The notes under the pieces were generated by a model. That model was given only the letters and a program-made list of their open reading frames with translations, did not search any database and was not told the DNA's origin. From assembly GCA_948479395.1 (NCBI GenBank), contig CAOLUI010000007.1:9899-44930 (forward strand): DNA of 35,032 nt, read 5' to 3'. Source of the DNA: an uncultured Bacilli bacterium. Its GTDB lineage: Bacteria > Bacillota_I > Bacilli_A > RF39 > UBA660. Within the stretch, counting starts at the first letter, position 1. Each line of letters begins with the position of its first letter. A program made the position numbers and the translations under genes. Below, piece after piece: positions 14,633 through 21,847 of this stretch.

Positions 14633-15088
14633 TTATAATTTTTTATTTTCTACTACTGAAACAAAATAATCTTTATTTTCGTTTGTGCTCCAATTTTTTA
14701 ATTGAGTTGTATCAATATCTACTAATGAATATTTTCCATCAAAATCTAACATTTTAATATATGCTATTTTAAGAGTATATATTCTAGTGAAATCATGTTC
14801 TTTCTTATTACTTTTTGCAATAATTTCTTTTTCTTTTTCATTAAAACATTTATCTAATATTTCTGAATCATAAAAAAAATGTTTGATACAAACTCCAACT
14901 TCTACTTTAGATGTAGCAATTGCACTAATATTTTTACTAGAGCTTAAATTAAAAAATAATTGTTTTCCTACTAATGATGGTTTACCATTTTTGCTATATG
15001 TAAGATTATAATCTTTTATATTATAATTATATTCTAGCACTCTTTTTAATAAATCATGCCTATTTCCTTTTTTAGCTCTTATAATCAT
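14633..15088 (-). CDS. phosphopantetheinyl-transferase-like protein, catalytic residues lost
   Basis: The 151 residues follow the Sfp/AcpS-like layout. GKPSL at about 35 is followed by FFNLSSSKNISAIAT (family FNISHS), VEVGVCIK (family GVDIE) and YTLKIAYIK (family WTLKEAxIK). The Mg2+-binding Asp and Glu of GVDIE are Cys and Lys, the Glu of KEA is Ile, and the His of SHS is Ser. The final Lys is kept. Such a protein should not transfer phosphopantetheine, and the N-terminal subdomain is shorter than in Sfp. It is either a pseudoenzyme with a binding role or a decaying gene. It is encoded just downstream of ssrA, with an AGAAGG ribosome site 11 bases before the ATG, and is followed by the 59-bp element. 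Confidence 0.65.
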   Translation of the reverse strand: MIIRAKKGNRHDLLKRVLEYNYNIKDYNLTYSKNGKPSLVGKQLFFNLSSSKNISAIATSKVEVGVCIKHFFYDSEILDKCFNEKEKEIIAKSNKKEHDFTRIYTLKIAYIKMLDFDGKYSLVDIDTTQLKNWSTNENKDYFVSVVENKKL

Positions 15089-15137
15089 GACTACACAAAC
15101 CTTCTTTTTAGCTTGTCAAATTAATTTTATATTTTAT

Positions 15138-15156
15138 ACAAACAAATTTTGTTTGT
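15138..15156 (-). terminator. hairpin just after tmRNA
   Basis: The palindrome ACAAACAAA/TTTGTTTGT lies 13 bases past the tmRNA CCA end and is followed on the minus strand by an AT-rich but not pure T run. It may help end or process the transcript. A near copy is found at 14534-14553. Confidence 0.4.
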
Positions 15157-15168
15157 TTTATAACTATA

Positions 15169-15533
15169 TGGTGGAGCAGAGGAGATTCGAACTCCTGTCC
15201 AAAATACCCTATAATAAAATTTCTACAAGTTTAGCTAGATTTATAATTCATTAAAAGGCTGGCTATAGCTTACCTACCTTATAACTAGTTTAATAAATTT
15301 TCATTATAAAGACTTAAACAACTTCATAATATATCTTATATTTATGAACCTCTATCCTATCCTATAAGAAAAAATAAGTAGAAGTATCCCTTAACCTTTA
15401 ATTAGGCAAAAACAGGATTGAAGCCACCAAAGGCTTTTTCAGTTTTGTTATTTATTTTTAATTTGCATTTATGGTATGCCTACCACTTGCCATCTTATTT
15501 AGTAATATTTGTCGAAAGCCAATTTACTGCCCC
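15169..15533 (-). ncRNA. ssrA: tmRNA
   Basis: This is transfer-messenger RNA, which rescues stalled ribosomes with SmpB. The 3' end has a T-arm (AGGAG-TTCGAAT-CTCCT) and the acceptor strand CTGCTCC-A-CCA. It pairs with 5' GGGGCAG and gives the G3-U70 pair read by alanyl-tRNA synthetase. The open tag frame ends at a TAA at 15402-15404 and its last 15 codons read NKTEKAFGGFNPVFA. The exact resume codon cannot be fixed. The -VFA end differs from the LAA of most bacteria and resembles mollicute tags. smpB and rnr lie nearby, as is common. Confidence 0.95.
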
Positions 15534-15542
15534 GTAATACAT

Positions 15543-15548
15543 ATTTTA
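15543..15548 (-). promoter_or_regulatory. -10 element of tmRNA promoter
   Basis: TAAAAT on the minus strand lies nine bases before the 5' G of tmRNA. No good -35 is seen at the usual distance. Confidence 0.4.
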
Positions 15549-15581
15549 ACATAAAAAAGCGAAAAAGGCCATATTATTGTA

Positions 15582-15610
15582 CTGACAATAACATAAAGAT
15601 AATGTATAAT
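15582..15610 (+). promoter_or_regulatory. promoter of the 163-aa membrane protein gene
   Basis: CTGACA is followed after 17 bases by a perfect TATAAT, 25 bases before the ATG at 15635. This argues for that start over upstream in-frame ATGs that lie in tmRNA. Confidence 0.65.
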
Positions 15611-15634
15611 AAAAAAAGCAAAAGAGGTTATATT

Positions 15635-16126
15635 ATGTACGAAGAAAAAGCATCAAAATCTAAGAATACCAACTTTCTTCCTAAACAAAGAAAAATAAAT
15701 CTTCCTAAATTTACTTTTAACAAAAATACTAAACAACTACTTATTAAAATATTTACTCTTTTAACTATAATTATTTTAATAATTTTTATAATTTCACGTA
15801 TAAATTTAAGTGCTAAAACAAAAAAAGAAAATGTTAATCAAAGTCTTAATATAATTTTAGAATCCTCTTTAAAATACTTTAATTCCAATAATATCCCACA
15901 AAATGAGGGAGATTCAATATATATTTTATTAACAGAAATGATAAAAAAGAAAATAATCCCCAATATAAAAAATAAAAATGATAATAATCATTTTACTAAT
16001 AGCTATATTATACTTAACAAAAAAAAGGAAGAATTATATACCTTAAAAATATATCTAACTAACTCTAAAAATATATTTGAAAAAAACTTAGAATGTGCTA
16101 ATACTTGCCAAATAAAAGAAAAATAG
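15635..16126 (+). CDS. single-pass membrane protein, pilin-like, 163 aa
   Basis: A basic N-terminal stretch of about 40 residues precedes one strong membrane helix (IFTLLTIIILIIFIISRI). An extracellular domain follows, in which SLNIILESSLKYFN, an ILLTEMIKKKIIPNI segment and a paired cysteine near the end (LECANTC) echo the small pilin-like proteins elsewhere in the window. It lacks the G-F-T-L prepilin cleavage site. The start at 15635 is supported by an AGAGG ribosome site and a promoter. The gene is divergent from ssrA and convergent with the next gene. The function is unknown and is probably at the cell surface. Confidence 0.7.
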   Translation: MYEEKASKSKNTNFLPKQRKINLPKFTFNKNTKQLLIKIFTLLTIIILIIFIISRINLSAKTKKENVNQSLNIILESSLKYFNSNNIPQNEGDSIYILLTEMIKKKIIPNIKNKNDNNHFTNSYIILNKKKEELYTLKIYLTNSKNIFEKNLECANTCQIKEK

Positions 16127-16157
16127 ATTTAAAAGTTAAAAAATCTATTCTTTTTTT
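16114..16157. terminator. bidirectional intrinsic terminator
   Basis: A 9-bp stem AATAGATTT/AAATCTATT is flanked by an A-run on the left and a T-run on the right. It serves the convergent genes on both sides and overlaps both gene ends. Confidence 0.75.
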
Positions 16158-16369
16158 ATTCCATCTAATACCTCAACATTCTGTTTACTTAACTTATTAT
16201 TTAATATATCTTCCTGATCTTTTTCTTCCAAAGTATTCTCATCTATATTTACTTCTATTTTTTTCTCATTGGTATCTACCAAATAACCAATTAAAGCAAA
16301 AATTAAGATTAAGGAAATAACTAAAAACCATAAATAATTATTAACTAAAAAATCTATAAAAGATTGCAT
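16145..16369 (-). CDS. small single-pass membrane protein, 74 aa
   Basis: One membrane helix spans residues 11-32 (NNYLWFLVISLILIFALIGY). An acidic, probably cytosolic tail of 40 residues follows, ending in KKE. A GGAGGGG ribosome site lies just before the ATG. It follows the DUF3048 gene by 42 bases in the same direction and may share its transcript. No family is recognised. Confidence 0.7.
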   Translation of the reverse strand: MQSFIDFLVNNYLWFLVISLILIFALIGYLVDTNEKKIEVNIDENTLEEKDQEDILNNKLSKQNVEVLDGIKKE

Positions 16370-16411
16370 TTATTCCCCTCCTTATTTAAATATATTATTT
16401 ATATAATTTTT

Positions 16412-17497
16412 TTATGAAATAATTAAAGATTGTCCAACAGGCTGAATTTGAATATAAGTATTTCCATCATTCACAACTAATTCTTCACCATTTATTAAAG
16501 TATATTTTGTCGGTGCTGTTCTACTTGACTTTGTCCATTTTATAGGAATAGCTAATCCATCACTTATGAAATATCCTGTACCTGAACCAACAGTCGTTAA
16601 ATTTTGTCTCCCTTTAATATCTCCTACAATTGTATTATTTTGAACCTGATAAGTTATGATATTTTTAGCAGTATATTGCTTCCCTGTTCCATAATCTGTA
16701 TGTGCATTTCCATTAACAATTCTTTTATAATTCTTAGCTTCACTATCATAAACATACTCCGTTTTCATACTACTTGAATAAGCTATAGAAACAGAATTAG
16801 CTGGTATTACTCCCTCTATAGTATTTAAATCTAATTCATCTATACTATAATTTAATAATGGTTTATCATCAGTTGTTTTTCTATAACCTAACTTATCTAT
16901 CCCCTTATTAATAAGATCCATACTAGAATAAGCTGTATGCTCACTCGAAACTTTTAAAGACTTATCTCGCCAAAAATACTTATTACCATAAATCAAACCA
17001 TTAAGATTATTAACATTTAAAGACGCTATATCCTTTTGGGCATATTCACTATAACCCCAATGAACATAAATAGCATCATTTTCTAAAGCATAATCTAAAT
17101 AATAATGTCTAGCACTTCTAATAGAACCAATTCTTTCAGTATTAGCATCTTTATAAAGTGCCATAAGCCTTGTTAACCCCCCTTCAACAATTATTTCATA
17201 AACCATATAGGCATCTTGTAATCCACTGTGATATTTCCGCGCGGTTGCGATATTATTAATCATAACAGCAACTGGTCTGCTCTTACTATCTAAATCTAAA
17301 ACTTTTAATTTTTTCTCTTCTTTTACTGGGGTATTCTCTATAATCGGTTCTTTAATATCTACTTTTTTATTCTTAAAAAATAAAAAATAACTTCCTATAC
17401 TAGCTAAAATAATTAAACAAAAAATAACCCCTATAATAATCTTTTTCTTTTTACTTAATTGTTTAAATTTTTTTATTAAATTTAACTTTTTCATCAA
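16412..17497 (-). CDS. DUF3048 (YerB-like) cell-surface protein
   Basis: A basic start leads into one membrane anchor (about 20-40), then two DUF3048 domains. Hallmarks are RPVAVMINNIATAR near residue 78, VYEIIVEGGLTRLMALYKD near 105, IGSIRSARHYYLD near 125, and a C-terminal region with YTLINGEELVVNDGNTYIQI. The family is widespread in Bacillota as membrane-anchored or lipoprotein forms outside the cell. Its biochemical role is not established. Here the anchor is an uncleaved helix with no lipobox cysteine. The gene has its own promoter overlapping the end of smpB. Confidence 0.9.
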   Translation of the reverse strand: MMKKLNLIKKFKQLSKKKKIIIGVIFCLIILASIGSYFLFFKNKKVDIKEPIIENTPVKEEKKLKVLDLDSKSRPVAVMINNIATARKYHSGLQDAYMVYEIIVEGGLTRLMALYKDANTERIGSIRSARHYYLDYALENDAIYVHWGYSEYAQKDIASLNVNNLNGLIYGNKYFWRDKSLKVSSEHTAYSSMDLINKGIDKLGYRKTTDDKPLLNYSIDELDLNTIEGVIPANSVSIAYSSSMKTEYVYDSEAKNYKRIVNGNAHTDYGTGKQYTAKNIITYQVQNNTIVGDIKGRQNLTTVGSGTGYFISDGLAIPIKWTKSSRTAPTKYTLINGEELVVNDGNTYIQIQPVGQSLIIS

Positions 17498-17514
17498 ACT
17501 ACCACCATAAAATA

Positions 17515-17542
17515 ATTATATCAAACAAACCAAAATTATCAA
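17515..17542 (-). promoter_or_regulatory. predicted promoter of the DUF3048 gene
   Basis: On the minus strand TTGATA is followed after 16 bases by TATAAT, 18 bases before the ATG at 17497. The -35 overlaps the smpB stop. Confidence 0.55.
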
Positions 17543-17967
17543 ATATATTTTCTTTTTTCTCTTTCTTCATCTTTTTTCTTCAAAACGGCCCTTTTATCAT
17601 AATTTTTCTTTCCTTTAGCAATTCCAATTAACAATTTAGCTAAACCATGTTTTAAATATAATTTTAAAGGTACTACACTATATCCTTCTTTTTTAATTAA
17701 TTCATTTATTTTTTTTATTTCTTTTTTATGTAATAATAATTTTCTTGTTCGTACTTCTTCATGATTAAACCTATTACCTTCTTCATATTTTGCAATATGC
17801 ATATTTATGACAAAAGCTTCATTATTTCTAATAATTACATAACTATCCTTTAATTGAACAGAACCATTTCTAACACTTTTTATCTCTGTTCCTAAAAGTT
17901 CTATTCCAGCTTCTACTTCAGACTCTATATAATAATCAAAATAAGATTTTTTATTCTTTATTTCCAT
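17539..17967 (-). CDS. smpB: SsrA-binding protein SmpB
   Basis: SmpB binds tmRNA and places it in stalled ribosomes. The 142 residues show the family core: NKKSYFDYYIESEVEAGI with LLGTEIKSVRNG, DSYV with N-x-E-A, and LKHGLAKLLIGIAKGKKNYDKR. The C-terminal tail after DKR is short (AVLKKKDEEREKRKYI). The usual tail continues eight to ten residues with an R-x-I-x-x-A pattern that enters the mRNA channel. The start overlaps the end of rnr by 17 bases. The stop is TGA immediately followed by TAA. The partner ssrA gene lies 2 kb downstream. Confidence 0.95.
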   Translation of the reverse strand: MEIKNKKSYFDYYIESEVEAGIELLGTEIKSVRNGSVQLKDSYVIIRNNEAFVINMHIAKYEEGNRFNHEEVRTRKLLLHKKEIKKINELIKKEGYSVVPLKLYLKHGLAKLLIGIAKGKKNYDKRAVLKKKDEEREKRKYI

Positions 17968-20065
17968 TTTCTAAATCCTTAACTATTTCAAAATCAATCA
18001 TGGCTGTTTCTTTTGAAGATGCAATAACTTTAATTTTAATATTATCTCCAATCCGATATTGTTTTTTAGTATTATTTCCAATTAAAGCCAATTTTTCAGG
18101 AATATAATTATAAAAATCGCCTTTTAAAGTATTTACATGAACAAGTCCCTCTACCATATTTGGTAACTCAACAAAAAAGCCAAAATTAGTTACAGTAGTT
18201 ATTACGCCATCATAAATATCTCCAATATGATTTTCCATATATTCGGCCATTTTCATATCCAAAACATCTCGTTCGGCATTAACACTAGCTACTTCTCTTT
18301 CACTAGAATGCTCAGCAATATTTACTAAAGCTGAATCATAATAACTAATCGTCGACATCGACAAATCATTTTCTACAAGATACTTTTTTAATAATCTGTG
18401 TACTGTTAAATCTGGAAACCTTCTAATAGGACTTGTAAAATGAGTATAAGCCCTACTTCCTAAGCCAAAATGTCCTATATTATCTTTACTATACTCAGCT
18501 TTTTTCATACTTCTAAGAAGCATACTGGAAAGAATTTTAAATTCATCTTTGTCAGATAATTCGTGAAGAAGCTTTTGCATTGTAATCGGAGTTAAATCAC
18601 TTACTCTAGTCTGCAATTCATAACCTAAAATTTTAACCAAATTAACAAAATCGTCAATCTTTTCATTATTAGGTGTACCATGAACTCGATAAATAAAAGG
18701 CAAATCCATATTGAATATATGAGAAGCTACAGTCTCATTCGCCGCTATCATAAAATCTTCAATTAATTTTTCTCCATCCTCACGTTCTCTTTTAACAATA
18801 TCAATTGCATGTCCACTCTCATCTTGAACGACCTCTGCTTCATCCAAATCAAAATCAATATAACCTCGTGATTCTTTTTCCTTACGTAAAATGTGAGCTA
18901 ACTCATTCATTTTAATTAAAGTAGGAGCAAAATCTTCATAACCAGGAGCCACAATATTTCGCATTATTATATCATTAACCGCTTCATAAGTCATTTTCTT
19001 TTGACTAATTATATAACTCGGTTTTATATCATAACTAATTACTTTACCACGCCTATCAATTGTCATAATACAACTCATTGTTAAACGTAGCTCTCCTTCA
19101 TTTAAAGAACATATTCCATTTGACAATTTATGAGGTATCATGGGAATAACCGTATCAGCAAGATAACAAGAAGTTCCTCTCATCATAGCACTATCCCCTA
19201 AAGCTGTATTCTCTTTTACATAATGAGAAACATCAGCAATATGAACTCCTAAAACATAATTATCTCCTTCCATTGAAAGACTAATAGCATCATCAATATC
19301 TTTAGTATGAGAACCATCTATAGTAAATATTTCTTCCTGAGTTAAATCTAATCTTCCCTTTAATTCTTGTTCTTCTACTCTATTCGGAATAATTTCCAAC
19401 TCTTTTAAAACCCCTTTATCAAACTCTGTCTCAATTCCAAACTTATAAGCAATTGATAAAATATCAACTTCTGGATCGTCTTTATGACCCAAAATTTTTA
19501 CAACATCTGCCAAATATTTTTTAGGTCCCAATTCTTTAACTAAATGAACTACAACTTTATGCCCCAAAACACAATTTTTTAAAGATTCTTTTCGAAGAAT
19601 TAAATCAAAATTTTTCTTATCATCATCTAAATCAACTTGCATTTTATTATCTTTAAAAAGAATTTCCCCCACTAAATCATTTATATCTCGTTTTAATATT
19701 TTTAAAACTTTACCTTCTTTTTTTACTCCGTTACGAATAATCTCTGCTAAAACAACATCATCATGAATTGCCCCATTCATATTATCACTAGCGATATATA
19801 AATCTTCTTCTCTTTCTAATATAACAAAGCCATAACCTTTTTTATTAACTGTTAATTTTCCAATCTTTAAATTAGGACAATTCTTTAATAAAATATATTT
19901 ATCCTTTTTCGTTTTATATATAGTATAATCTTTAACAAGTTCTTCTAAGGCTTCCACTAACTCTTGATATTCTTCTACACTTTTCAGTCCTAACATATCA
20001 TTAATTTTCATTGCTTCATAAGCTTCAGAAGAATCTTTTAAAACACTTAAAATTCTTTCTTTCAT
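17951..20065 (-). CDS. rnr: ribonuclease R
   Basis: A 704-residue 3'-5' exoribonuclease of the RNB family. It has an N-terminal winged-helix segment and cold-shock OB domains (KLTVNKKGYGFV at about 70). The RNB catalytic core carries TKDIDDAIS near residue 258, whose aspartates bind metal, and the motifs GVHIADVSHYV and HFTSPIRRFPDL. A C-terminal S1 domain (YDGVITTVTNFGFFV) follows near 622. It degrades structured RNA and works with SmpB-tmRNA in clearing faulty mRNAs. smpB overlaps its 3' end. It follows a prepilin-like gene by 17 bases and probably shares its transcript. Confidence 0.97.
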   Translation of the reverse strand: MKERILSVLKDSSEAYEAMKINDMLGLKSVEEYQELVEALEELVKDYTIYKTKKDKYILLKNCPNLKIGKLTVNKKGYGFVILEREEDLYIASDNMNGAIHDDVVLAEIIRNGVKKEGKVLKILKRDINDLVGEILFKDNKMQVDLDDDKKNFDLILRKESLKNCVLGHKVVVHLVKELGPKKYLADVVKILGHKDDPEVDILSIAYKFGIETEFDKGVLKELEIIPNRVEEQELKGRLDLTQEEIFTIDGSHTKDIDDAISLSMEGDNYVLGVHIADVSHYVKENTALGDSAMMRGTSCYLADTVIPMIPHKLSNGICSLNEGELRLTMSCIMTIDRRGKVISYDIKPSYIISQKKMTYEAVNDIIMRNIVAPGYEDFAPTLIKMNELAHILRKEKESRGYIDFDLDEAEVVQDESGHAIDIVKREREDGEKLIEDFMIAANETVASHIFNMDLPFIYRVHGTPNNEKIDDFVNLVKILGYELQTRVSDLTPITMQKLLHELSDKDEFKILSSMLLRSMKKAEYSKDNIGHFGLGSRAYTHFTSPIRRFPDLTVHRLLKKYLVENDLSMSTISYYDSALVNIAEHSSEREVASVNAERDVLDMKMAEYMENHIGDIYDGVITTVTNFGFFVELPNMVEGLVHVNTLKGDFYNYIPEKLALIGNNTKKQYRIGDNIKIKVIASSKETAMIDFEIVKDLENGNKE

Positions 20066-20082
20066 AAAAATATTTATCCTTT

Positions 20083-20439
20083 CTAATTCATCCTACAAAT
20101 CTTTTCATTATTAGACCAAGAAAGTGTAACATTATATTTACTAGTATTATCTTTAATTTTTTCTCCCGTACTAGGATCTTTTAAATTTTCTTCAATATAT
20201 CCTTTATTAATAAGTTCATTAATAGAAATCGTACACCCACTCTCACATAAAGAATGCTTATTTTCATCTAATTCTGCATACATACAAGCCGCTTCTTCTA
20301 TTCTTTCTTTGAAAGATTCCAAATCTCGATCTTCTTCTTTACTAAACATACCCAACATATTTGTACTTATAACTAAACCTATCAAAGCCATAATCGCAAT
20401 TGTTGCAATAAGCTCAACCAAAGTAAAACCTTTTTTCAT
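20083..20439 (-). CDS. type IV prepilin-like protein
   Basis: The start MKKGFTLVELIATIAIMALIG is a textbook class III signal. A prepilin peptidase would cut after the glycine and methylate the phenylalanine, and glutamate is at +5. The rest (about 95 residues) is a small extracellular head with four cysteines and an INELINKGYIEENLKDPSTG segment also seen in related small pilin-like proteins. No pilus ATPase, platform protein or peptidase gene is in the window. It lies between secG and rnr, 17 bases before rnr. Confidence 0.85.
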   Translation of the reverse strand: MKKGFTLVELIATIAIMALIGLVISTNMLGMFSKEEDRDLESFKERIEEAACMYAELDENKHSLCESGCTISINELINKGYIEENLKDPSTGEKIKDNTSKYNVTLSWSNNEKICRMN

Positions 20440-20483
20440 TTAACTTCACCATATCCTAAAATATATTATACCCCAGTTAAGCA

Positions 20484-20507
20484 TAAAAAAAAAGCGAATT
20501 AACGCTT
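20484..20507 (-). terminator. intrinsic terminator of secG
   Basis: AAGCG/CGCTT with a six-base loop is followed by nine T on the minus strand. It starts within the secG stop codon. Confidence 0.8.
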
Positions 20508-20724
20508 ATCTTATAAATAATATAAAAGAAACAACAAAAAAAACAATTCCTAAAAATAATGTAATTCGACTTATTAAAAGTTCAATTCCTCTTTCTTTCG
20601 TATTTTGAAATAAACTTTCATTTCCTCCCGTAATTATTTGTCCAGAATCACTTGCTTTATTACTTTGTAATAAAACAATTGCAATTAATAAAATAGAAAC
20701 GGCCAATAATATATTTTCCAACAT
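20506..20724 (-). CDS. secG: preprotein translocase subunit SecG
   Basis: The 72-residue protein has two membrane helices (ENILLAVSILLIAIVLLQ and RITLFLGIVFFVVSFILFI). The conserved LLQSNKASDSGQIITGG turn with TKERGIELL lies between them. SecG assists SecYE during protein export. The start at 20724 (MLENIL) fits SecG proteins. In-frame ATGs at 20739 and 20778 would add unlikely residues. As in many Bacillota it lies next to rnr and smpB. Confidence 0.9.
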   Translation of the reverse strand: MLENILLAVSILLIAIVLLQSNKASDSGQIITGGNESLFQNTKERGIELLISRITLFLGIVFFVVSFILFIR

Positions 20725-20806
20725 GATATCCACATCCATTCGCGAAAGTATCTTAACATATTTAAAAGAAAAAGACAAGATATATATCTAATTTTTCCAA
20801 AGCTTA

Positions 20807-21388
20807 TTACAAATAACTCTCAATAATTTGATAAATATCTTCTCTTCCCTTTTTTGTGATAGTCGAAAAAGGAATAAAATCTGTATTTTCTTCTAATTTT
20901 AACGTATCTCTAATTAACTTATCTTGTTTAATTCGATTGTTTTTTGTTATCTTATCGTATTTTGTTGCAACAATAGTAATTTTTAATCCATAAAATTTTA
21001 AAAAATTATACATTAAAATATCATCTTCACTCGGTTTATGTCGATAATCAATAAGTAAAAAAACATGTTTTAAAGAGGGCCTATTTTTAATATACTCTTC
21101 AATCATTAAACCCATTTTTTTAGCAGTTGTCTTACCAACACTTGTATATCCATATCCTGGCACATCAATTAAATAAAATAAACTATTTATAAAATAAAAA
21201 TTTAAAGTCTGAGTTTTGCCCGGTTTAGAACTAGTTCTTGCATAATTTTTACGGTTAATTAAAGTATTAATAAAACTACTCTTCCCTACATTACTTCTTC
21301 CTACTAATAAAAATTCAGGATATTTCTCTTTAGGATATTGACTTTGACGAACTGCAATATGTTTTAAATCTACTGATTCAATTTTCAT
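20807..21388 (-). CDS. engB: ribosome biogenesis GTPase EngB/YsxC
   Basis: TRAFAC-class GTPase of 193 residues with G1 GRSNVGKSS near 30, a threonine-bearing switch KPGKTQTLNFY, G3 DVPGYGY near 75 and G4 TKYDK near 143. EngB acts in late assembly of the large ribosomal subunit. The length is typical. An AGGTGAT ribosome site precedes the ATG. The gene lies upstream of secG. Confidence 0.96.
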   Translation of the reverse strand: MKIESVDLKHIAVRQSQYPKEKYPEFLLVGRSNVGKSSFINTLINRKNYARTSSKPGKTQTLNFYFINSLFYLIDVPGYGYTSVGKTTAKKMGLMIEEYIKNRPSLKHVFLLIDYRHKPSEDDILMYNFLKFYGLKITIVATKYDKITKNNRIKQDKLIRDTLKLEENTDFIPFSTITKKGREDIYQIIESYL

Positions 21389-21455
21389 TGAATATCACCT
21401 ATTAGGCATTATAGCTTATATATAAAAAATTTGCAAATTAAAGCCAAAATAATTA

Positions 21456-21707
21456 TTACTTAATAGTACTTACAATTACATGCAATAAAACTGCAAGAAA
21501 ATCAAAAACTCCAATTCCTATTCCTAATCCCGCTAAAACTTTCAAATATAGAGCATTCAACTTTTTCCGAAATGCTATAATTCCCAAGTATATCGCCATA
21601 AAACCTAAAGGCATTCCAGCAATTAATAATCCCATTAGCGCACAAATTAAACATCCTAAAACTAATGTTTTGCTTTCATCCTTTTTAACTTCCTTAATCT
21701 TACTCAT
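21456..21707 (-). CDS. small membrane protein, DUF4190-like
   Basis: Two to three hydrophobic segments (LGCLICALMGLLIAGMPLGFMAIYLGIIAF and VLAGLGIGIGVFDFLAVLLHVIV) with a glycine-rich pattern G-x-P-L-G-x-x-A-I-x-L-G-x-x-A resemble DUF4190 proteins. The function is unknown. A basic N-terminus (residues 1-13) stays in the cytosol. An AGGTGAG ribosome site precedes the ATG. It is divergent from the FemAB gene. Confidence 0.7.
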   Translation of the reverse strand: MSKIKEVKKDESKTLVLGCLICALMGLLIAGMPLGFMAIYLGIIAFRKKLNALYLKVLAGLGIGIGVFDFLAVLLHVIVSTIK

Positions 21708-21794
21708 AACTCACCTAATTCTAATCTAATCTTATCATATAATTAATATAGAAACAATTAATTTTTTATCATTTCCCTCTTATTAAGATTAAAC

Positions 21795-21822
21795 TTGAAA
21801 AAGCCCAAAAATATGTTATAAT
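21795..21822 (+). promoter_or_regulatory. promoter of the FemAB gene
   Basis: TTGAAA, 16 bases, then a perfect TATAAT. The transcript would start a few bases before a CCTCT/AGAGG hairpin that covers the ribosome site. Confidence 0.65.
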
Positions 21823-21824
21823 AA

Positions 21825-21840
21825 CCTCTCAGAAAAGAGG
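21825..21840 (+). promoter_or_regulatory. hairpin hiding the FemAB ribosome site
   Basis: CCTCT at the likely 5' end of the mRNA can pair with AGAGG, which is part of the AGAGGGG ribosome site for the ATG at 21848. Five base pairs with a six-base loop could lower translation. Confidence 0.4.
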
Positions 21841-21847
21841 GGAAAAA

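Noticed and set aside
15509..15634. Longer start for the 163-aa gene reaching into tmRNA
   Set aside because: The extra codons overlap the tmRNA 5' end and lie upstream of the predicted promoter; the ATG at 15635 has its own ribosome site.
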